Source: Phormidium tenue FACHB-1050 (GTDB taxonomy: Bacteria; Cyanobacteriota; Cyanobacteriia; Pseudanabaenales; Pseudanabaenaceae). Taken from it: a stretch of 64,000 nucleotides of DNA. The stretch covers positions 1 through 64,000 of the forward strand of contig NZ_JACJQY010000010.1 in assembly GCF_014696925.1 (NCBI RefSeq). Direction: 5' to 3'. The translations under genes were made by a program, and so were the position numbers. Below the pieces are notes generated by a model. It searched no databases and was not told the origin of the DNA. It was given only the letters and a program-made list of their open reading frames with translations. This document shows, piece after piece, positions 9,347 through 18,087 of the stretch. How positions within the stretch are numbered: position 1 is the first letter of the stretch; each line of letters opens with the position of its first letter.

Positions 9347-11098
9347 TTAATATTTTCGTTCTTGGGGGGTAAAACGATCGCGATCAAGCAATTGTAAACT
9401 CATATCAACTGCACGATCACTAGTCTTTACATTACCACTTTCCAGATATCCGAGAGTATGTTTGAGACAATTCGCATCATCCCGTTGAGGATAGTCTTCA
9501 CGGGAATGTGCGCCACGACTTTCTTGACGTGATAAAGCACTAGACATGATGATTTCGCCTACCGTGAGCAAGCTTTTTAATTCGATCGCTTGCATGAGTT
9601 CCATATTAAATACAGAACTGCGATCATCCACTAATAGGTCATGCTCATAGCGATCGCGAATAGTTTGTAATTTTTGTAAGCCATCTTTTAAGCGTTGATC
9701 ATCCCGAAAAATGCCACAATGCTCTGTCATCGTGTCTTGCAATTGTTGGCGAATATCGGCAATACGCGAATTGCCTTGTTTCGATAATACGCCTTTTAGC
9801 TTAGCTTCAGCTTTAATTAGATAGGGGCGAGGATCAACCTTGGGCATGGTGCGATCGCTGACATACTCACCCAGTTTTTCTCCCGCACGCTTGCCAAAGA
9901 CTACACACTCTAAAAGCGAATTTGCCCCTAAACGGTTTGCGCCATGGACGGATACACAGGCACATTCACCTGCGGCAAAAAATCCTGCGATCGCTCTGCT
10001 ATCCGTACCAATTACTTGACAGTCAATATTTGTGGGAATCCCACCCATAGAGTAATGGGCGGTTGGACGGACTGGCAAGGGATGATCGATGCAGTCCACA
10101 CCTGCTAAACGCAAACCTTCTTCACGGGCAAAGGGAATCCGACTTAAGATTTTCTCTCTTCCTAAATGACGCACATCTAAATGCACATAGTTACCGCCAT
10201 TGATGCCACGTCCTTCCATAATTTCACAGGCAATATTGCGTGAAGTAATATCACGGGGTGAGAGTTCCATCCGATTCTTGCTAATCGGATAATTTGCCAT
10301 AAAGCGATCGCCTAAATCATTAATTAAATAAGCTCCTTCCCCACGCACTGCCTCGGAAATTAGTACGCCCACAGGATATAGTCCCGTGGGATGGAACTGC
10401 ACAAATTCCATGTCTTGTAACGGTAAGCCAATATTTGCAGTCAAACATAAGCCATCACCCGTTGAGGCTAAATCATTAGAAGTAGTATTAAAAACTCGTC
10501 CATAGCCACCTGTGGCTAGTAATACAGCTTTAGCACGAAATACTTCAATCTCCGAAGTTTCCAAACTATAAGCAACAACGCCTTTTACTTCTTTCCCATT
10601 TGTGCCATCTTCATAAATTAACTGCATGACATACCATTCTTGATAAATCGTGCCGCCCAATCGCTTGAGGTTCATCACTAATTCGTGCAGAATTGCATGT
10701 CCTGTCTTGTCAGCAGCATAGCAAGCGCGACTGTAGGTATGCCCACCAAAGGGACGTTGAGCAATCCGTCCATCTTCAGCACGGGAGAATAAAACTCCTA
10801 AATGCTCTAAATCAATAATTACTTCGGGGGCTGATTGGGTCAAAACCTGCACGGCATTCTGATCGGCAAGGTAATCTGATCCTTTGATGGTATCGAAGGC
10901 ATGGGTGAGCCAGTCGTCATTATCGACATTTTTTAGTGATGCGGCAATGCCTCCTTGAGCCGCGACGGAGTGCGATCGAATCGGATGTACCTTGGAAATG
11001 AGTCCCACACTGAGATGGGGATAATTTTGGGCGACAGCTAGCGCGGCTCTAGAACCTGCCAATCCACCACCAATAATCAATACATCATGCTCAATCAT
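9347..11098 (-). CDS. sdhA: Succinate dehydrogenase/fumarate reductase flavoprotein subunit
   Basis: FAD-containing catalytic subunit that oxidises succinate to fumarate. The FAD-binding motif is [16 protein letters not shown] at the N-terminus. [12 protein letters not shown] covers the covalent-FAD histidine region. The active-site segment is [20 protein letters not shown] and [13 protein letters not shown] is conserved. The C-terminal domain has [15 protein letters not shown], characteristic of SdhA/FrdA rather than L-aspartate oxidase. I chose the ATG at 11098 (MIEHDV), preceded by GAGGG at about 10 nt; an in-frame TTG lies 9 bp upstream. No SdhB or SdhC gene is adjacent, as often in cyanobacteria. 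Confidence 0.93.
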   Translation of the reverse strand: MIEHDVLIIGGGLAGSRAALAVAQNYPHLSVGLISKVHPIRSHSVAAQGGIAASLKNVDNDDWLTHAFDTIKGSDYLADQNAVQVLTQSAPEVIIDLEHLGVLFSRAEDGRIAQRPFGGHTYSRACYAADKTGHAILHELVMNLKRLGGTIYQEWYVMQLIYEDGTNGKEVKGVVAYSLETSEIEVFRAKAVLLATGGYGRVFNTTSNDLASTGDGLCLTANIGLPLQDMEFVQFHPTGLYPVGVLISEAVRGEGAYLINDLGDRFMANYPISKNRMELSPRDITSRNIACEIMEGRGINGGNYVHLDVRHLGREKILSRIPFAREEGLRLAGVDCIDHPLPVRPTAHYSMGGIPTNIDCQVIGTDSRAIAGFFAAGECACVSVHGANRLGANSLLECVVFGKRAGEKLGEYVSDRTMPKVDPRPYLIKAEAKLKGVLSKQGNSRIADIRQQLQDTMTEHCGIFRDDQRLKDGLQKLQTIRDRYEHDLLVDDRSSVFNMELMQAIELKSLLTVGEIIMSSALSRQESRGAHSREDYPQRDDANCLKHTLGYLESGNVKTSDRAVDMSLQLLDRDRFTPQERKY

Positions 11099-11313
11099 CA
11101 AACTCAAGCCCTCTTACGCAAGTTCTAGAATTTTACCGCCGATATCGCGATCGCCGAACTATACAGCAATTATCGCTCAAACAAACCACCAGAGATTGAG
11201 TGCAAAGCGCTTTAAGAATTACTAGAGAGGTTACTCTGACTAATATTTTTTGTTTAGCGATCGCGATACAATTTAATTTGAAGTAAAAACTATGCGATCA
11301 GGAGTTGATTTTG

Positions 11314-11763
11314 ATGATGTCAACACTACTATATGATTCAGACTTTTATCGTTGGACGGTTGAACAGGTAGAGCGTTTGCGCTTAGGTAAATGGGAGGGA
11401 TTAGATATAGAGAATTTAGCTGAGGAAATTGAAGCTTTGGGAAGCCAAAAAAGATCTGAGTTGGAAAATCGTTTAGCAATTTTATTGGGACATTTAATTA
11501 AGTGGGATTTGCAGCCGAGGTTACGCGGTAAAAGTTGGCGATTGACTATCAAAGAGCAAAGAATTCAAATAAAAAAGCTGATCCGAAAAAATCCTAGCCT
11601 AAAGTCTTATCTATCGGAAGCGATCGCTGATGGCTTCGAGTTAGCTTTAGTTTTGGCAGAAAAAGAAACCCGCCTTAAACCAAAGGATTTACCGAAAGAA
11701 TGTCCTTACTCTGTTGAACAAATTTTTGATGAGAACTTTCCTAGTGGTATTCAAAACGTTTAA
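11314..11763 (+). CDS. DUF29 family protein
   Basis: About 150 residues with the family pattern LYDSDFYRWTVEQVERLR near the N-terminus, then IENLAEEIEALG and a helix with LLGHLIKWDLQP, which match DUF29 proteins abundant in cyanobacteria. Function is unknown; it is helical and soluble, and shows no recognisable catalytic motif. The ATG at 11314 is preceded by AGGAG at about 9 nt; a TTG at 11305 is the longest alternative. A stand-alone gene with its own upstream region. Confidence 0.85.
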   Translation: MMSTLLYDSDFYRWTVEQVERLRLGKWEGLDIENLAEEIEALGSQKRSELENRLAILLGHLIKWDLQPRLRGKSWRLTIKEQRIQIKKLIRKNPSLKSYLSEAIADGFELALVLAEKETRLKPKDLPKECPYSVEQIFDENFPSGIQNV

Positions 11764-11832
11764 ACTTATATTCAGTAGATGTTTTTGAAATTTAGACTTT
11801 CTTAATCTTTGATGCTTATGGGAGGCGTTGTT

Positions 11833-12564
11833 TTAACCACAACTACCACAATCACCACCACAATCTAGCGCTCCACAGTCTAAACCACTGCAATCCATAC
11901 CCGATAGACAGTCAGCATTACCACAATTTAAATCAGGACAACTCAAATCGGGACAACTTAGATCGGGACAATCCATCGCTTCAAAGGGATTATTGCAATT
12001 CTGATCATCTCCACAATCCGATGGAATTAGATCAAGTCCATGTCCGCAGTCAGTACAGTCAACATAATCGCAGCGATCGCAGTTATTATTTCCTCCCCCA
12101 CTATCGTTGTTGTTAGCCTGTCTTTGTTTGCGCTTCCATTGTGAACCACCTAATTTCTGCTTGCTTGATTCATTGGTTTCTTCAGAATCTTCAGATATAG
12201 CAGGAGTTTCCTGTTCCCCTGACTCAATGGCTAGGGTGTTTGTGGGCAAACGACTTGCATAATACTTTTTTCTAGTTCTACATTTAGTTCTACGACTCTT
12301 TAAAATCTCATTAGCCTCACGACATTCTTGAAATCGTCCCTTGGCATTTGCGATCGCCTGTATAATTCCCTCCTCTGCAATCACGCGCTTAAAATATTGT
12401 GAACAGGAATCACAGCCATACAATACACGATGGGCGCAAGAAAAACCTTTATGGGGTGAGATAAATTTTTGATAGCCACTAATGGCAGTTACTGCTAACC
12501 CGCGCGTTGCCCCGTTAATGATATTGGTGATAATTGGTAGCTTGACAGGGATTCTCTTCTGCAT
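11833..12564 (-). CDS. YidD-like membrane insertion factor with Cys/Asp-rich C-terminal tail
   Basis: Residues 1-80 resemble the YidD family (SGYQKFISPHKGFSC..., SCSQYFKRVI, then a Gly-Ile helix), proteins that assist YidC-dependent membrane insertion. Canonical YidD is about 70-90 residues; this one has 243. Residues 85-165 are a charged linker. Residues 165-243 are extremely rich in Cys, Asp, Asn and Gly, with a tandem unit CPDLS repeated (CPDLSCPDLSCPDLNC) and endings GLDCGALDCGGDCGSCG. About 20 cysteines in roughly 80 residues suggest metal binding or heavy disulphide formation. The tail function is not known to me. Confidence 0.8.
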   Translation of the reverse strand: MQKRIPVKLPIITNIINGATRGLAVTAISGYQKFISPHKGFSCAHRVLYGCDSCSQYFKRVIAEEGIIQAIANAKGRFQECREANEILKSRRTKCRTRKKYYASRLPTNTLAIESGEQETPAISEDSEETNESSKQKLGGSQWKRKQRQANNNDSGGGNNNCDRCDYVDCTDCGHGLDLIPSDCGDDQNCNNPFEAMDCPDLSCPDLSCPDLNCGNADCLSGMDCSGLDCGALDCGGDCGSCG

Positions 12565-12592
12565 TTGTCGCCATTATTGAGTCAATTACGCC

Positions 12593-12625
12593 AAAATACA
12601 AAATGGCTATGCCACTTTATGTTTT
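12593..12625. repeat. Imperfect palindrome of the ATGGC-TAT-GCCA type
   Basis: Arms AAAATACAAAATGGC and GCCACTTTATGTTTT with a TAT loop, followed at 12646 by TAATACCAA, a sequence that recurs at other palindromes in this window. It is probably a degenerate member of that family, upstream of the YidD gene. Confidence 0.5.
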
Positions 12626-12823
12626 TAAAACTCTCACTTGGGTTTAATACCAACTTGGTCATGATACAAGAGCCATTGGTGTAGTCTCCACAAATCTTAA
12701 TATTTCTTCCTATTAAAACTATAAAGAGATGATCACCGATCCTCTCTTTCTGGTTTGTTACAAACAGCATTTTTTGAACTCGCGTTAAAATAGGTAAAGA
12801 AAACTACATAAAGGAGTCTAGCC

Positions 12824-13858
12824 GTGATCGTAGTAACCAAGATTGGTACACCCGCAGAAGAAGTTGCGAGGATCTGCGAAGAACTATCTAGTTGGGGATT
12901 ATCACCAGAAAAAATTGTGGGAAAGCATAAAGTTGTGTTAGGACTAGTGGGTGAAACAGCCGATCTCGATCGCCATCGCATCGAAGAACTAAGCCCTTGG
13001 ATTGAGGCTGTGTTGCGCGTAGAACGCCCCTTTAAACGTGCTAGTCGCGAATATCGCCAAAATGAATCGAGCGTGGTAATTGTACCTACGCCTAATGGTG
13101 ATATTGCGATCGGTGAAAATCATCCCTTAGTGACAGTTGCGGGTCCATGCTCTGTTGAAAATGAAGAAATGATTGTGGAAACTGCCATACGTGTGAAAGC
13201 AGCAGGGGCACAGTTTTTGCGGGGTGGAGCTTATAAGCCACGGACTTCTCCCTATGCCTTTCAGGGACATGGTGAGAGTGCTTTATCTCTATTGGCGGCG
13301 GCGAGAGAGGCTAGCGGCTTAGGGATTATTACCGAAGTTATGGATACTGCCGATATTGATAAAATTGCCGAAGTTGCGGATGTGTTGCAAATCGGTGCTA
13401 GGAACATGCAGAACTTCTCATTGTTGAAGCAGGTGGGAAAACAGAACAAGCCGATTCTTCTTAAGCGTGGATTAGCGGCTACGATTGATGATTGGTTAAT
13501 GGCGGCAGAATATATTCTCGCTGAGGGCAATCCTAATGTGATTCTTTGCGAACGCGGAATTAGAACTTTTGATCGTGAATATACTCGCAACACTCTGGAT
13601 TTAGCGGCAATTCCTGTATTGCGGAAGTTAACGCATTTGCCGATCATGATCGATCCTAGTCATGGTACAGGCTGGTCGGAGTATGTACCATCAATGAGTT
13701 TGGCGGCGATCGCTGCGGGTGTTGACTCCCTAATGATCGAAGTTCATCCTAATCCTAAGAGAGCTTTATCTGATGGACCACAGTCACTCACTTTCGATGA
13801 TTTCGATAAGCTCATGATTAAAATCAATCGTATGGCACAAGTAATGGAGCGTGCATAA
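12824..13858 (+). CDS. aroF: 3-deoxy-7-phosphoheptulonate synthase (DAHP synthase, type I beta)
   Basis: First step of the shikimate pathway: phosphoenolpyruvate plus erythrose 4-phosphate gives DAHP. An N-terminal ferredoxin-like regulatory domain (about residues 1-70) precedes the TIM barrel, which has [55 protein letters not shown] and DPSHGTG. The layout is that of the I-beta class, often inhibited through the N-terminal domain. The start is GTG with AAAGGAG 7 nt upstream. A hairpin follows the stop at once, 40 bp before the thioesterase gene. Confidence 0.96.
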   Translation: MIVVTKIGTPAEEVARICEELSSWGLSPEKIVGKHKVVLGLVGETADLDRHRIEELSPWIEAVLRVERPFKRASREYRQNESSVVIVPTPNGDIAIGENHPLVTVAGPCSVENEEMIVETAIRVKAAGAQFLRGGAYKPRTSPYAFQGHGESALSLLAAAREASGLGIITEVMDTADIDKIAEVADVLQIGARNMQNFSLLKQVGKQNKPILLKRGLAATIDDWLMAAEYILAEGNPNVILCERGIRTFDREYTRNTLDLAAIPVLRKLTHLPIMIDPSHGTGWSEYVPSMSLAAIAAGVDSLMIEVHPNPKRALSDGPQSLTFDDFDKLMIKINRMAQVMERA

Positions 13859-13888
13859 ACAAAGAAGGCGCTTTGAGCCTTCTTTGTT
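13858..13888 (+). terminator. Hairpin after aroF
   Basis: Arms AACAAAGAAGGC and GCCTTCTTTGTT with a 7-nt loop, overlapping the end of the aroF stop codon. Likely terminator or attenuator before the thioesterase gene. Confidence 0.7.
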
Positions 13889-13897
13889 AAGAGAACT

Positions 13898-14317
13898 ATG
13901 AATCAACCATTTATTTACGATCGCACAATTCATTTTCGCGATACCGATGCAGCAGGAGTAGTCTATTTTGCTAATGGATTATCTATTTGTCATGAAGCCT
14001 ACGAAGCTTCGTTAGCAGCATCGGGAATTGAGCTTAAATCTTTTTTTAGAGGTGGGGCGATCGCAGTGCCGATTACCCATGCAAGTATTGATTTTTTTAA
14101 GCCAATGTTCTGTGGCGATCGCATTGTGGTTTCTTTAGTAAAAACTTTGCTAAGTCCTGATTCTTTTCAAATTGAATATCAATTATTTCTTGGTCTAGAA
14201 AGTGACGAGAAAAAGGCGATCGCTAGTGCCTTAACTAAACATGTTTGTATTAATCCTACAACTAGAAAGCGGTGTAATCTATCTCAAGACCTCATAAAAT
14301 GGATTGAATTGAATTAA
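13898..14317 (+). CDS. 1,4-dihydroxy-2-naphthoyl-CoA thioesterase, 4HBT hotdog fold
   Basis: Probable phylloquinone-pathway thioesterase that hydrolyses DHNA-CoA. The 139 residues form one hotdog domain with the 4HBT signature DRTIHFRDTDAAGVVYFANG, where the Asp is the expected catalytic residue; the region resembles cyanobacterial Slr0204. It overlaps the methyltransferase gene by TAATGA, so the two are translationally coupled. Other 4-hydroxybenzoyl-CoA-like substrates cannot be excluded. Confidence 0.83.
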   Translation: MNQPFIYDRTIHFRDTDAAGVVYFANGLSICHEAYEASLAASGIELKSFFRGGAIAVPITHASIDFFKPMFCGDRIVVSLVKTLLSPDSFQIEYQLFLGLESDEKKAIASALTKHVCINPTTRKRCNLSQDLIKWIELN

Positions 14318-14940
14318 TGACAACGATTTTACGTGATTGGAGCTATCGCTATCAATGGTTTTATGACACTGTGTCGGCTCTTGCCGCAATTAGTGTTGGT
14401 GGGGAAAAGCGATTTCATCGTTTATTTTTAAAGGATTTATCTATTAATCCAGACGCAAAAGTTCTTGACCTTTGTTGTGGAGCAGGACAGGCGACAAGGG
14501 AACTAGTTGAGCATTTTCATGATGTGACGGGCTTAGATGCCTCACCGATCGCGATTAAACGCGCCAAGCAAAATGTGCCCCAAGCTAATTATGTAGAGTC
14601 TTTCGCGGAAAAAATGCCATTTAGCGATCGCATCTTTGATCTGGTACTCACGAATACAGCTATGCATGAGATGGACTCAGAACAGTTGCAGCAAATCATT
14701 CAAGAAGTGCATCGGATTTTGACACCTGAAGGACAATTTATCATTATTGATTTTCATCGTCCGATTAATCCCTTGTTTTGGCTACCTATTGCGACTTTCC
14801 TCTGGCTATTTGAGACAGAAACTGCATGGCAATTAATTAAAACTGATTTGTCACAGCTTTTGAGTAAATCTGGATTTAAAGTTGAGTCTTGCCAACTTTA
14901 TGCGGGTGGTAGTTTACAAGTTTTGCGATCGAGCAAATAA
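14317..14940 (+). CDS. Class I SAM-dependent methyltransferase
   Basis: A 207-residue methyltransferase with motif I VLDLCCGAGQATREL (about residues 47-61), an acidic residue after VTGLDASP, motif LVLTNTAMHEM and post-motif IIIDFHRP. It overlaps the DHNA-CoA thioesterase gene by one base pair. That coupling hints at a quinone-related substrate, but it is shorter than typical MenG/UbiE and lacks clear UbiE signatures, so this is only inference. A 17-bp-arm hairpin overlaps the stop. Confidence 0.8.
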   Translation: MTTILRDWSYRYQWFYDTVSALAAISVGGEKRFHRLFLKDLSINPDAKVLDLCCGAGQATRELVEHFHDVTGLDASPIAIKRAKQNVPQANYVESFAEKMPFSDRIFDLVLTNTAMHEMDSEQLQQIIQEVHRILTPEGQFIIIDFHRPINPLFWLPIATFLWLFETETAWQLIKTDLSQLLSKSGFKVESCQLYAGGSLQVLRSSK

Positions 14941-14986
14941 ACTTATGAGGATGTCCCGCTCAGCGAGATATCCTCATAAGTTTATT
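14936..14986 (+). terminator. Palindromic terminator, 17-bp arms
   Basis: Arms AATAAACTTATGAGGAT and ATCCTCATAAGTTTATT with an internal sub-stem. The left arm overlaps the stop codon of the methyltransferase. Confidence 0.75.
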
Positions 14987-15054
14987 TATGCGTAGCTACT
15001 TAGTTAAAGAAAATGCGATAATTCTTTGCTATCAGTTATTAGCTTTATGACATC

Positions 15055-16254
15055 GTGACTTCAATACCAAAACGAGTTTTATTCATTAGTAACGGTCACG
15101 GTGAAGACCTAAATGCTTGTGAAGTTCTCAAAGCCTTGCGTCAAAAATATCCAGAGGTAGAGACGAGCGCATTGCCGATTGTTGGTGAAGGTAATGCTTA
15201 TCGTCGGGCTGGTGTGCTGATCGCTACTCAGACAAAGATCTTACCGTCGGGGGGATTTGCTTATATGAGTGTGCAGAAACAGATTGCAGATTTTCAATCT
15301 GGATTGATTAATCTGACTTGGCAACAAATTAAGGCGGCGAGAGAATGTGGTAAAACCTGTGATTTTGTGTTTGCGACGGGTGATGTTGTGCCTGCGCTAT
15401 TTGCTTATCTGACGGGGTTGCCCTATGCCATGTTTTTAGTGTCATCATCGGCATTTTACGAAAATCGTTATGTTCCGCGTTGGTTGCAAGCTCTAATGAT
15501 GCGATCGCCACGATGTCGCCAGATTTTGACCCGTGATGCCTATAGTGCGGAACTAATTAGAAAAAGAGGCTATCCAAATACGAGCTTTGTCGGTTATCCA
15601 ATTATGGATGTGTTGGAACCGTCGGGCAAAGATTTGGCTTTGAGTCCTGATGTGCCTGCGATCGCTTTACTCTCAGGAAGTCGCTTGCCTGAAGCTGCTG
15701 AAAATCTTGTATTGCAATTGCATTTATGCGAAAAGATTGCTCAAGAATATGCGCCTCACCCTGTCCAATTTCGTGCGGCGATCGTCCCAAGTGTTACTCC
15801 TCAATTACCTGAACTAGCCGCCAAAGCAGGTTGGCAATATGCTGATGGCAAGATGTATCATGCAAAAACAAATATCAGTGTTCTTTGTTTTAGTGATGCG
15901 TTTGCGGATATTTTGCATTGTTGTGATTTGGCGATCGGTATGGCGGGAACTGCTGTCGAGCAGATGGTCGGTTTGGGGAAACCTGTGATTCAAATCATGG
16001 GAAATGGTCCCCAATTTTCCTATCGCTTTGCGAATGCTCAGGAACGTTTGTTAGGTTTATCAGTACAAACGATTGGGAAGGAACCAGCTACTCCCAAAAT
16101 TTTGCAGGAAGCGGCGCAATGTGTAAAGCGAACTCTCAGCGATCGCGATTATTTGGAACGTTGCAAACAAAATGGAATGGAACGGGTTGGCGCAAAAGGT
16201 GGTTCTGAGAGATTAGCTGATGCGATCGTGCAAATATTGGCAAAGTCTTGTTAA
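15055..16254 (+). CDS. Lipid-A-disaccharide synthase-related protein
   Basis: A 399-residue glycosyltransferase-like protein whose N-terminus VLFISNGHGEDLNA matches the cyanobacterial LpxB-related family rather than LpxB itself. A second conserved block is IGMAGTAVEQMVGLGKPVIQ near residue 300, typical of nucleotide-sugar binding in GT-B folds. The substrate is not known; the family is widespread in oxygenic phototrophs. The start codon is GTG. It is monocistronic, and the accessory island begins about 90 bp downstream. The HIP1 site at 16139 in its 3' end is the last for 2.6 kb. Confidence 0.85.
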   Translation: MTSIPKRVLFISNGHGEDLNACEVLKALRQKYPEVETSALPIVGEGNAYRRAGVLIATQTKILPSGGFAYMSVQKQIADFQSGLINLTWQQIKAARECGKTCDFVFATGDVVPALFAYLTGLPYAMFLVSSSAFYENRYVPRWLQALMMRSPRCRQILTRDAYSAELIRKRGYPNTSFVGYPIMDVLEPSGKDLALSPDVPAIALLSGSRLPEAAENLVLQLHLCEKIAQEYAPHPVQFRAAIVPSVTPQLPELAAKAGWQYADGKMYHAKTNISVLCFSDAFADILHCCDLAIGMAGTAVEQMVGLGKPVIQIMGNGPQFSYRFANAQERLLGLSVQTIGKEPATPKILQEAAQCVKRTLSDRDYLERCKQNGMERVGAKGGSERLADAIVQILAKSC

Positions 16255-16608
16255 CCTTTAAAAGTTTTAGCATCAAGAAAGTATTGCTTAATGTGGATTG
16301 CGATCAGGCTAGAAGTTTTTTTAGCTTTTTCTCTGTCGCGTTAACCTGCATTTTTCTGTATAACTCACCTATATGGGATGTTATCCAGAAAGGCTCCGTA
16401 TAATACGCTAAATAGTTGTGTTATCCAGAAACTTTCTGTATAATCATTACAATTAAGGTAGTTATGCAGAAAGTTTCAGTATAATTATTAGTTATGCGGC
16501 TCAGTCTATCGGTGACGGCATCGTTGCAAGGTTGCTTGTCAGGCACAGTAGTCTATATCCCTTTTCTGAAATACAATTTAACGAAGTTGAGCCGTCCTAC
16601 TAATTCCT
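16255..16608. other. Repeat-bearing intergenic region upstream of the CHAT gene
   Basis: 354 bp without a supported gene. It holds four degenerate 24-bp repeats at 40-41 bp spacing (16341-16485) and GTTATGC at 16461 and 16491, the second of which may be a recombination boundary. A 70-codon frame at 16494-16706 overlaps the CHAT gene and is rejected. Confidence 0.6.
16341..16485. repeat. Four direct repeats, 40-41 bp period
   Basis: Units start at 16341, 16381, 16421 and 16462. Each starts TTA(A/T)CC or TTATGC, has a CAGAAA..TTCTG-like centre (unit 3 contains the palindrome CAGAAACTTTCTG) and ends GTATAAT or GTATAAC. Identity rises toward the later units. Spacers are unrelated in sequence. 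The TATAAT ends look like -10 elements and the palindromic centres like operator sites, so a regulatory array for the CHAT gene is possible; an attI-like role is the alternative. Confidence 0.75.
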
Positions 16609-17739
16609 ATGAACGACAGTTCTACCTTGAAGTCAATCCTACTGTTAGCTGCCAATCCGAAAGGAACAGTGAGTTTGCGTTTGCAAGAAGAGGAACGGGA
16701 AATTAAGGAACGGTTGCGTTTAGCGGGATATGGCAAAGTTCCTATCAACTCAACTGGAGCAACCCGAACAAGGGATATCCAGCAGGCAATGCTGGACTTT
16801 AAGCCGCAGATTGTGCATTTTACGGGTCATGGGGCGGGGGAAAATGGTTTAGCGTTTGAAGATGGGACAGGACAACCCAAACTGGTTGACTCAGACGCAT
16901 TAGCTGATCTATTCAAGCTTTTCTCTAGGCATGTAGAATGCGTTGTCTTGAATGCTTGTTACTCACAGGTTCAAGCTGAGGCAATCGCACAACATATTGA
17001 CTACGTGATTGGAATGAGTCAGGAGATTGGAGATCGTGCTGCAATTGAGTTTTCCGTTGGCTTCTACACGGCTTTGGGTGCTGGAGAGCCGATTGAGTTT
17101 GCATATAAATTAGGTTGTAATGCGATCCAGTTAGAGGGTATTCTAGAACATCTAACCCCAATTCTTTTTTTAGGAAAAAAAGAGCTAGCTGGTGTGACTT
17201 TCACACTAGAAAACGCCAAGTATGAAAACTTCTATACTACCGGAGGGGGTGGGTTTGCTTTTTTGAGCGATAGCAAGCTAGCAGTTATTGGGGAACCATG
17301 GCACCGTATTTATCTAAATCAACCTTTGCCTAGTGATTTCAAGGCTGTAGTTCAATTTAGAACTGAAAACCTTGAAGCTCAATTCATTCTGGGTTTAGGT
17401 GATGGTAGCGCAATAGGCGAAAACTATTGTTTTGTTATGCATCCTGAATGGACTGCTTTTAAGCATACACTGGCAATGCGAGAAAACATAACTGATGATT
17501 GGGATAAATACGTCTCTGTTACAAAAATTGCACATTTCCTAATCAAACCTAATATCGCTTATCAAGTTGTATTTGAACGCAGAGATGGGAACATAAATGT
17601 TTTGGTAAATAACTTCTTGGTGTTTAGATTGAAATCTGAGGATGTTCGAGATATTAACCAATTCAATTACTTGTATCTAGCTGAGGTAACACAGCAACGA
17701 CTAATCATTGAAAGTTTAATAATTGAGGAACTTAACTGA
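16609..17739 (+). CDS. CHAT-domain (caspase-like) protease with C-terminal beta-sandwich
   Basis: Residues 8-185 form a CHAT peptidase domain with the catalytic histidine in IVHFTGHG (about 71-75) and the cysteine in VLNACYS (about 114-118). Residues 188-376 are a different, beta-rich region (GVTFTLENAKYENFY..., GGGGFAF, FNYLYLAEV) that resembles a carbohydrate-binding or concanavalin-like sandwich; this is inferred from the strand pattern. The CHAT part is clearly related to that of the 36272-38701 protein. No HIP1 site occurs in the gene. An attC-like palindrome starts 14 bp after the stop. It is probably an effector protease in a conflict or cell-death pathway. Confidence 0.85.
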   Translation: MNDSSTLKSILLLAANPKGTVSLRLQEEEREIKERLRLAGYGKVPINSTGATRTRDIQQAMLDFKPQIVHFTGHGAGENGLAFEDGTGQPKLVDSDALADLFKLFSRHVECVVLNACYSQVQAEAIAQHIDYVIGMSQEIGDRAAIEFSVGFYTALGAGEPIEFAYKLGCNAIQLEGILEHLTPILFLGKKELAGVTFTLENAKYENFYTTGGGGFAFLSDSKLAVIGEPWHRIYLNQPLPSDFKAVVQFRTENLEAQFILGLGDGSAIGENYCFVMHPEWTAFKHTLAMRENITDDWDKYVSVTKIAHFLIKPNIAYQVVFERRDGNINVLVNNFLVFRLKSEDVRDINQFNYLYLAEVTQQRLIIESLIIEELN

Positions 17740-17752
17740 GTTCCATAAATCC

Positions 17753-17840
17753 GCCTAACAATCGTGCTGAACCGAAACGTATCAAAATGGTCGGATTAGT
17801 TACAGAGTTTATCTGCGTCCGGTGAGCACGACCGTTATGC
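17753..17840. repeat. attC-like recombination site (candidate)
   Basis: An 88-bp imperfect palindrome. The 5' box GCCTAAC fits the R'' consensus RYYYAAC. The 3' box GTTATGC fits R' GTTRRRY at six of seven positions. Two bases inside each box are the perfectly complementary heptamers TCGTGCT (17762) and AGCACGA (17825), then a weaker stem. GCCTAACAATCGTGCT closely resembles the start of many gene-cassette attC sites. It lies 14 bp after an ORF stop, the classical position. No integron integrase gene is in the window. Confidence 0.55.
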
Positions 17841-17864
17841 CAAAACTATAAGTCGATTGATGTT

Positions 17865-17934
17865 ATTGGGTTTTACTGGATAAATGTAAAATCTTTTACT
17901 AGCATTCTTGAGACGAGAATACCGCCAAGCGATC
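17865..17934 (-). pseudogene. Displaced copy of the tldE 3' end
   Basis: 70 bp, 59 identical to 18828-18897, which is the 3' end of the intact tldE gene in the same orientation. Read on the minus strand it encodes SLGGILVSRMLVKDFTFIQ then a stop, against SLGGILVPGMLVKDFTFTL in tldE. Homology ends at GATC. It is a gene-end scar left by insertion of the segment between. Confidence 0.85.
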
Positions 17935-18087
17935 AGAGGCGCATCACCTAATAGATCGCACAATTTTAGTAAGCCTCATCTTGAAAAAAGGTAAAATTAT
18001 AGGAGTATACCAACCTCGTTGTAGCAATTGTCTAACGTGGAAGTACGCCTATATACAGCTTAGTTCTAACACTCTGGTAACATCTCA

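Larger units (their letters stand above)
17740..18087. other. Intergenic region with attC-like site and tldE remnant
   Basis: 348 bp with no intact gene. It contains the attC-like palindrome (17753-17840) and a degenerate copy of the tldE 3' end (17865-17934). From 17935 to 18087 I see only AT-rich promoter-like sequence ahead of the DUF433 gene. Confidence 0.7.

Noticed and set aside
9347-11098. L-aspartate oxidase (nadB) instead of sdhA
   Set aside because: [15 protein letters not shown] and the C-terminal length fit SdhA/FrdA; the two families share the FAD domain, so this was considered.
12582-12770. 62-codon minus-strand frame between the YidD gene and aroF
   Set aside because: No ribosome site, overlaps a degenerate palindrome, composition not gene-like.
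15055-16254. True lipid-A-disaccharide synthase (lpxB)
   Set aside because: The N-terminal ISNGHGEDLNA block fits the related cyanobacterial family rather than LpxB, and no lpx genes are nearby.
16341-16485. CRISPR array
   Set aside because: Only four diverged units, with 16-nt gaps, no cas genes and TATAAT ends; not CRISPR.
16494-16706. 70-codon open frame upstream of and overlapping the CHAT gene
   Set aside because: It covers the boundary repeat and runs into the CHAT gene in another frame; no family resemblance and no ribosome site.
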